A stretch of 64,000 nt of DNA from Pedobacter sp. JY14-1 (GTDB lineage: Bacteria > Bacteroidota > Bacteroidia > Sphingobacteriales > Sphingobacteriaceae), in assembly GCF_029269825.1 (NCBI RefSeq), contig NZ_JARJHU010000008.1, forward strand, positions 124,001 to 188,000, in the 5' to 3' direction. How positions within the stretch are numbered: the stretch's first letter is position 1; each line of letters starts with the position of its first letter. Shown one piece after another: positions 60,453 through 64,000 of the stretch. A program made the translations under genes and the position numbers. The notes beneath the pieces were generated by a model. It was not told the origin of the DNA. It ran no database searches and was given only the letters and a program-made list of their open reading frames with translations.

Positions 60453-61058
60453 ATGGATATTCCTGTTTTCGAATACCTTGCCGTCCTCCAGCCCGACGAT
60501 GGAGTAAGTGCCAGAATTAAGGAGATTAAGAATTATTTCCAGAATGAATATGGCTGTGAATACGCGGCACAGCTGAAGCCACATTGTACATTGTTAAAGT
60601 TCCCGCAATATACACACCTGGAAAAGCAGATGATTAAACGGTTTGAGTCAATTGCCCGCACCTTAACTCCTGCTAAATTGAATCTGGACGGTTTTGGTAA
60701 TTTCCCTCACCATACGATATATGTCGGGGTCGACCAAAACCCGGAACTGGAAAAGATCATGAAAAACATAAAGGTCAAACTTCGTCCCTTCCTGCAAAAG
60801 ATAGAGACCCTCAAACCTGTTTACGTCAAAAAGGCCCACATTACCATTGCCCGCAAAATGAATGAAGCACAGTTTGAACTGGCCTGGGATGAATGGAGGA
60901 ACCGCCCTTTTAAAGCAATCGTAAACGCAGAGGAGATTTTATTACTGAAACGGCCATTAGACCCCGAAACAATGGCCGCTACGGGAGCATATCAAAGAGT
61001 AGCTAGCTTTAAACTCAGCGGCAGCGACACAGAAGTGGAGCAACTACTGCTTTTCTGA
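60453..61058 (+). CDS. 2'-5' RNA ligase-like (2H phosphoesterase) protein
   Basis: 201 residues with both HxT motifs of the 2H superfamily: HCT at 44-46 (LKPHCTLLKF) and HIT at 129-131 (KKAHITIARK). The fold is a two-lobed phosphoesterase; members cleave or join 2'-5' RNA or 2',3'-cyclic phosphates. Length is normal. Single gene, with an A+T-rich upstream region that lacks a clear promoter box. Confidence 0.9.
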   Translation: MDIPVFEYLAVLQPDDGVSARIKEIKNYFQNEYGCEYAAQLKPHCTLLKFPQYTHLEKQMIKRFESIARTLTPAKLNLDGFGNFPHHTIYVGVDQNPELEKIMKNIKVKLRPFLQKIETLKPVYVKKAHITIARKMNEAQFELAWDEWRNRPFKAIVNAEEILLLKRPLDPETMAATGAYQRVASFKLSGSDTEVEQLLLF

Positions 61059-61115
61059 CTAGGATCACTTCAACAGGTAGGCAGATTTACCTTAAGATGG
61101 AACCCTGATTCTATT

Positions 61116-61883
61116 TCATAACAACAAGCCCTTCACCATTACCATAGCGTAGTCACCATAATTAGCCACCGCCTTCCAAATCTCCTCGAAAAGCTGCTTA
61201 TTGTTCACCACCTTACCTTTAACCGGGACAGCAAGTTGCGCTTCAATCACCGGAGCCTCGGTTACTTTTGTTGCAAACCAGGTTACGTTCTCATGCGGAA
61301 CAGATACACCCAGGATCATACCCGGCAATCCATTGAAAGATTCAGGGCCTCCAGGTATATGGATCTCATCAGTATAGAAGGCAACTACATAAATTGAATC
61401 CAGCATCAGACCATTAGCACGGCGACATCTGAAACCTGCTATAACGCGCTTTTCTTCCGTAATCTTCCACTTAATCTTCCGCATCTGATCCTTTACCAGA
61501 TAAGTTCGTTCATAGAATTCCTTTTGTACCACACTATTACCGCCTCTAAAATCTGAAAAAACGGTATTCAACTGGTTGGCCATTGGTGTATCGTAGTAAT
61601 GCCACAGCCCTCTCTCAGGAGGTACAGGCACATATAAGCTCTTAGAAGAATTAAAGAACAGCGTACTCTTAAGCTTTCGGAACTGAGGCTCGCTGGTTAG
61701 ATAACGTTCATAATAAGGTTTTATATCCTGGGTATTCTTGGTCACCTTTTTCTTAACCAGCGCAAACATATTAGCGGTGCGTTCAAATTCTATCGTCCCG
61801 CTGTTAATAAAGTGCTTCTGCCGGGCATTGACATCCAAAGTTAGCGTTAGGTATAAAAGTGTCAGTAAAATTGGTTTGATCAT
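61116..61883 (-). CDS. GLPGLI-family protein
   Basis: 255 residues, exported (signal peptide to about residue 20, NARQ). The family signature GLPGMILGV lies at about 193-201, with the usual Trp-rich YDTP and RCRRA segments before it. The family is found only in Bacteroidota and its function is unknown, but the genes often follow a TonB-dependent-receptor-like gene, as here, with a 4-nt ATGA overlap. The C-terminus (about 235-255) looks ordinary. Confidence 0.92.
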   Translation of the reverse strand: MIKPILLTLLYLTLTLDVNARQKHFINSGTIEFERTANMFALVKKKVTKNTQDIKPYYERYLTSEPQFRKLKSTLFFNSSKSLYVPVPPERGLWHYYDTPMANQLNTVFSDFRGGNSVVQKEFYERTYLVKDQMRKIKWKITEEKRVIAGFRCRRANGLMLDSIYVVAFYTDEIHIPGGPESFNGLPGMILGVSVPHENVTWFATKVTEAPVIEAQLAVPVKGKVVNNKQLFEEIWKAVANYGDYAMVMVKGLLL

Positions 61884-64000
61884 GATTCTTGCCTTTGAAG
61901 TGTCTTCTTAAACCTGCTAAAGTCCCAGGTAACGGTAAAAATGAAATAACGCCTGATCGTCTGATTCCTCGACTCCGAGAACCGGCCTTCCGAGGAAGAC
62001 CGCGAATATCCGGTATTCTGGTCAAGCAAGTCATTACCAGTAATTGTGAGCTTCAGATTCTCATCCTTTAAAAAGGTCTTGCCAGTATAAGCCTTCAGTA
62101 AAGTCTGTTCGAAAGGCTTGTCAAAAACCACGTTACCCGCATTGCTCTTATAGCTGCAGTCGGCACCGATGAAAAATTTTCCCGGCAACTTCGTATAAAA
62201 GTTTCCACTCACTAGGAATCCACGTGTGTTATTTTTAAACTGTTGCTGCAGTGAGGATTCTCCGAATGAAAAGTTAGGACCAATACTAAAGCTATAAGAA
62301 TAGCTCCCCTTATTTGTCCATATATCAAGTTGTGGGAAGTAGCTTACAGACTTCGTCCTGTTAAGCTGACCATTGATTAAATTGTAATACGTGCTGCCAT
62401 TAACGTTTAGATTAATGCTCATAATAAAATCCAGTTTTGTAGCGTGACCATATACTTCCGCATACACGTTCCAGTAACCTGGACTTTTGCCCCGTACATT
62501 TACATATTTAATGGTACTTACCCCCGCCGAGTCAATTGTCTTATCCTGCACAATGTCATTCAAAGTTGATGTATAATTTCCACGAAAATTAATTCCCTGG
62601 TCCTTCGTAGGCTGATATACCCGGTAGTTATAACTAAACCTTTGTTCAAACTCCGGCTTGAGGTTTGGATTGCCTACAGTAATATTCAGCGGATCACTGT
62701 TTTGCCTGATTGGCTGAAGGTAAAAGATACTGGGTTGAAGCGTATATCCATTATAGTTAAAATTTAACGATGCCGCTTTGCTGAGCTGATAACTGAAACT
62801 CCCATACGGGGACCAGTTAATGAAATTCCTTGCAAGTGACGTTGAAGAAAACTGATCATTCTGTCTCTGCCATACTAAGTCAGTATTGTTTCCTATTGAA
62901 GCTCTTGATTTACCAGAAGAATAATTCAGGGTTAAGTTATAGCCATTTCTTTGTGTACCCGAGCTGTAATCGCTGCTGAATACAGTATCCAACTGATCAT
63001 ACATTCCCCCCGCAGATTTGTCATAGGCAAGCCTTTTATTATCTTGTTCATCTGCACTATAATTAATGCCCCCGCTTATCGTTAGCGGTTTACTTATTAC
63101 GTCCGTATAAGTACCACCTGCCGAAAATACCTTCGAATTCGAGATTGTTGGCTTAAACTGATTTATACTTCTTGTACTATCCTGATTCCCGGAACCATCA
63201 TAATAAGTTAGCGCAGACCATTGATATCCTTCACTATTAGCATCGCTTGCGTTGATTCGGCTATTGACCGTCAGACTTCTGCCCTTTTTTTTAAAACGTC
63301 GTGTATAACTTGCGCTAAAGGAAAAGTATCTGCTATCGGTCTCGTTTTCAGCTCTGCTATCATTGCTGTTTTGAATCACGTTATTGCCCCTCAGGGTCTT
63401 CGAGGTGGTCGTGTTCATGGAATTGTACTTATATCTTGATGCAGAAGCATAGGTACTTAAGTCAGAAACAGAATCGATCGCTGAACGAAAATTTCCTTCG
63501 AAAATCTGACTGCCACTCCTGTTTACAAAACTCCTGTCAGCGCTACTCTTATTAAAGTTGCCTGGCAGGTTATTCTGTGTCAGACTATTACTGATCCCTT
63601 CGGTTTGAAGGAACCCGGTCTTATAATTCACATTTACCGATTGCTTATCTTTATTCCATTTTCTATCGTAATGAACTCCTCCATCACGTGCGAATGGTAA
63701 CCCGTTACCACCATAGTCACCCGGACTATAACCAGCGCCAAATTTGTTATGATCAGCACCAGAAAGGCCAACCTTACCAGTATTGCCCATATTTCCGTAT
63801 ATAGATGCCTTTTCCTTCGGACTGAACTTATTGAACATCAGCTGGCCGGTGTAATATTCATCTGTACCATAACCAACATCCGCCTTTCCAAACAAACCAC
63901 GTTTCTTGTCTTCCAACAATACGATATTAATGGTTTTAACCTTTTTCCCGTCTTCCACACCAGTTTGCTTTGCTTCTACCGACTTATCATCGTATACCTG
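61880..64000 (-). CDS. Outer-membrane beta-barrel (TonB-dependent receptor-like) protein, 3' part
   Basis: The last 706 residues of a gene that runs off the right edge; the frame is open to the edge (QVYDDKSVEAKQTGVED). The visible part opens near the plug/barrel border (KTINIVLLEDKKRGLFGKAD) and continues as a long barrel rich in aromatic and Ser/Thr/Asn strands, with the usual end FIFTVTWDFSRFKK. This group of Bacteroidota barrels has an N-terminal carboxypeptidase-like domain and pairs with GLPGLI genes. Substrate unknown. No internal stop. Confidence 0.92.
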   Translation of the reverse strand, partial: QVYDDKSVEAKQTGVEDGKKVKTINIVLLEDKKRGLFGKADVGYGTDEYYTGQLMFNKFSPKEKASIYGNMGNTGKVGLSGADHNKFGAGYSPGDYGGNGLPFARDGGVHYDRKWNKDKQSVNVNYKTGFLQTEGISNSLTQNNLPGNFNKSSADRSFVNRSGSQIFEGNFRSAIDSVSDLSTYASASRYKYNSMNTTTSKTLRGNNVIQNSNDSRAENETDSRYFSFSASYTRRFKKKGRSLTVNSRINASDANSEGYQWSALTYYDGSGNQDSTRSINQFKPTISNSKVFSAGGTYTDVISKPLTISGGINYSADEQDNKRLAYDKSAGGMYDQLDTVFSSDYSSGTQRNGYNLTLNYSSGKSRASIGNNTDLVWQRQNDQFSSTSLARNFINWSPYGSFSYQLSKAASLNFNYNGYTLQPSIFYLQPIRQNSDPLNITVGNPNLKPEFEQRFSYNYRVYQPTKDQGINFRGNYTSTLNDIVQDKTIDSAGVSTIKYVNVRGKSPGYWNVYAEVYGHATKLDFIMSINLNVNGSTYYNLINGQLNRTKSVSYFPQLDIWTNKGSYSYSFSIGPNFSFGESSLQQQFKNNTRGFLVSGNFYTKLPGKFFIGADCSYKSNAGNVVFDKPFEQTLLKAYTGKTFLKDENLKLTITGNDLLDQNTGYSRSSSEGRFSESRNQTIRRYFIFTVTWDFSRFKKTLQRQES

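Overview
The window is ordinary chromosomal DNA of a member of the Bacteroidota, most likely Sphingobacteriales or a close relative. The signs are type IX secretion (T9SS) sorting domains of both kinds (type A and type B), a PorP/SprF protein, GLPGLI and SusC/TonB-like barrel genes, two RND efflux operons of Bacteroidota type, weak or absent Shine-Dalgarno sites, and many upstream TAnnTTTG boxes, the -7 element of the Bacteroidota housekeeping sigma factor. No phage, insertion sequence, CRISPR array or rRNA was seen. One tRNA-Glu is present. The assignment is by gene content, not by a marker gene.

Layout. 1-3358 (-): sucB (cut by the left edge) and sucA of the 2-oxoglutarate dehydrogenase complex. 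3426-8002: a light/DNA-repair island with a CarH/LitR-like MerR regulator whose B12-ligand histidine is replaced by arginine, a short cryptochrome DASH, a TIGR01777 epimerase and a class I photolyase. 8008-9429 (-): two FKBP-type lipoproteins. 9587-17278 (-): a fatty-acid oxidation cluster (acyl-CoA dehydrogenase, thiolase, FadB/FadN-like bifunctional enzyme, MarR regulator, acyl-CoA ligase). 17361-20902: luciferase-like oxidoreductase, a small exported protein and an M61 peptidase. 21047-26584 (+): RND efflux operon 1. 26602-31301: a BadF-type kinase, a tiny exported protein with a PID-CTERM-like tail, a large DUF2341/LamG T9SS cargo and a zinc-ribbon protein.

31435-42870 (-) is a three-gene surface operon: a 2781-residue Ig-repeat adhesin-like protein with a type B T9SS sorting domain, its PorP/SprF partner and a PorE-like OmpA protein. 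Across a 305-bp A+T-rich divergent intergenic lies a NACHT/STAND-type NTPase of 842 residues with an HTH-like N-terminus and helical-repeat C-terminus (43176-45704). This is the best candidate for a poorly described system. Then follow an Rrf2 regulator, a sigma-54-type response regulator, a hybrid kinase, a GlxA/AraC regulator, a CotH-like lipoprotein and a DUF1080 protein. 53955-60116 (+): a small membrane protein and RND efflux operon 2. The window ends with tRNA-Glu, a 2H phosphoesterase, and a GLPGLI/TonB-barrel pair cut by the right edge.

How it works together: the beta-oxidation cluster feeds acetyl-CoA to the TCA cycle (sucAB lies nearby), with the MarR gene heading the fad operon and a palindrome over its own predicted transcription start. 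The MerR gene and the DASH gene share a TGTT/AACA-rich motif next to their -7 boxes, which suggests joint control of the light-repair genes. Several promoters place the -7 box 3-9 nt from the start codon, which implies leaderless messages in this organism.
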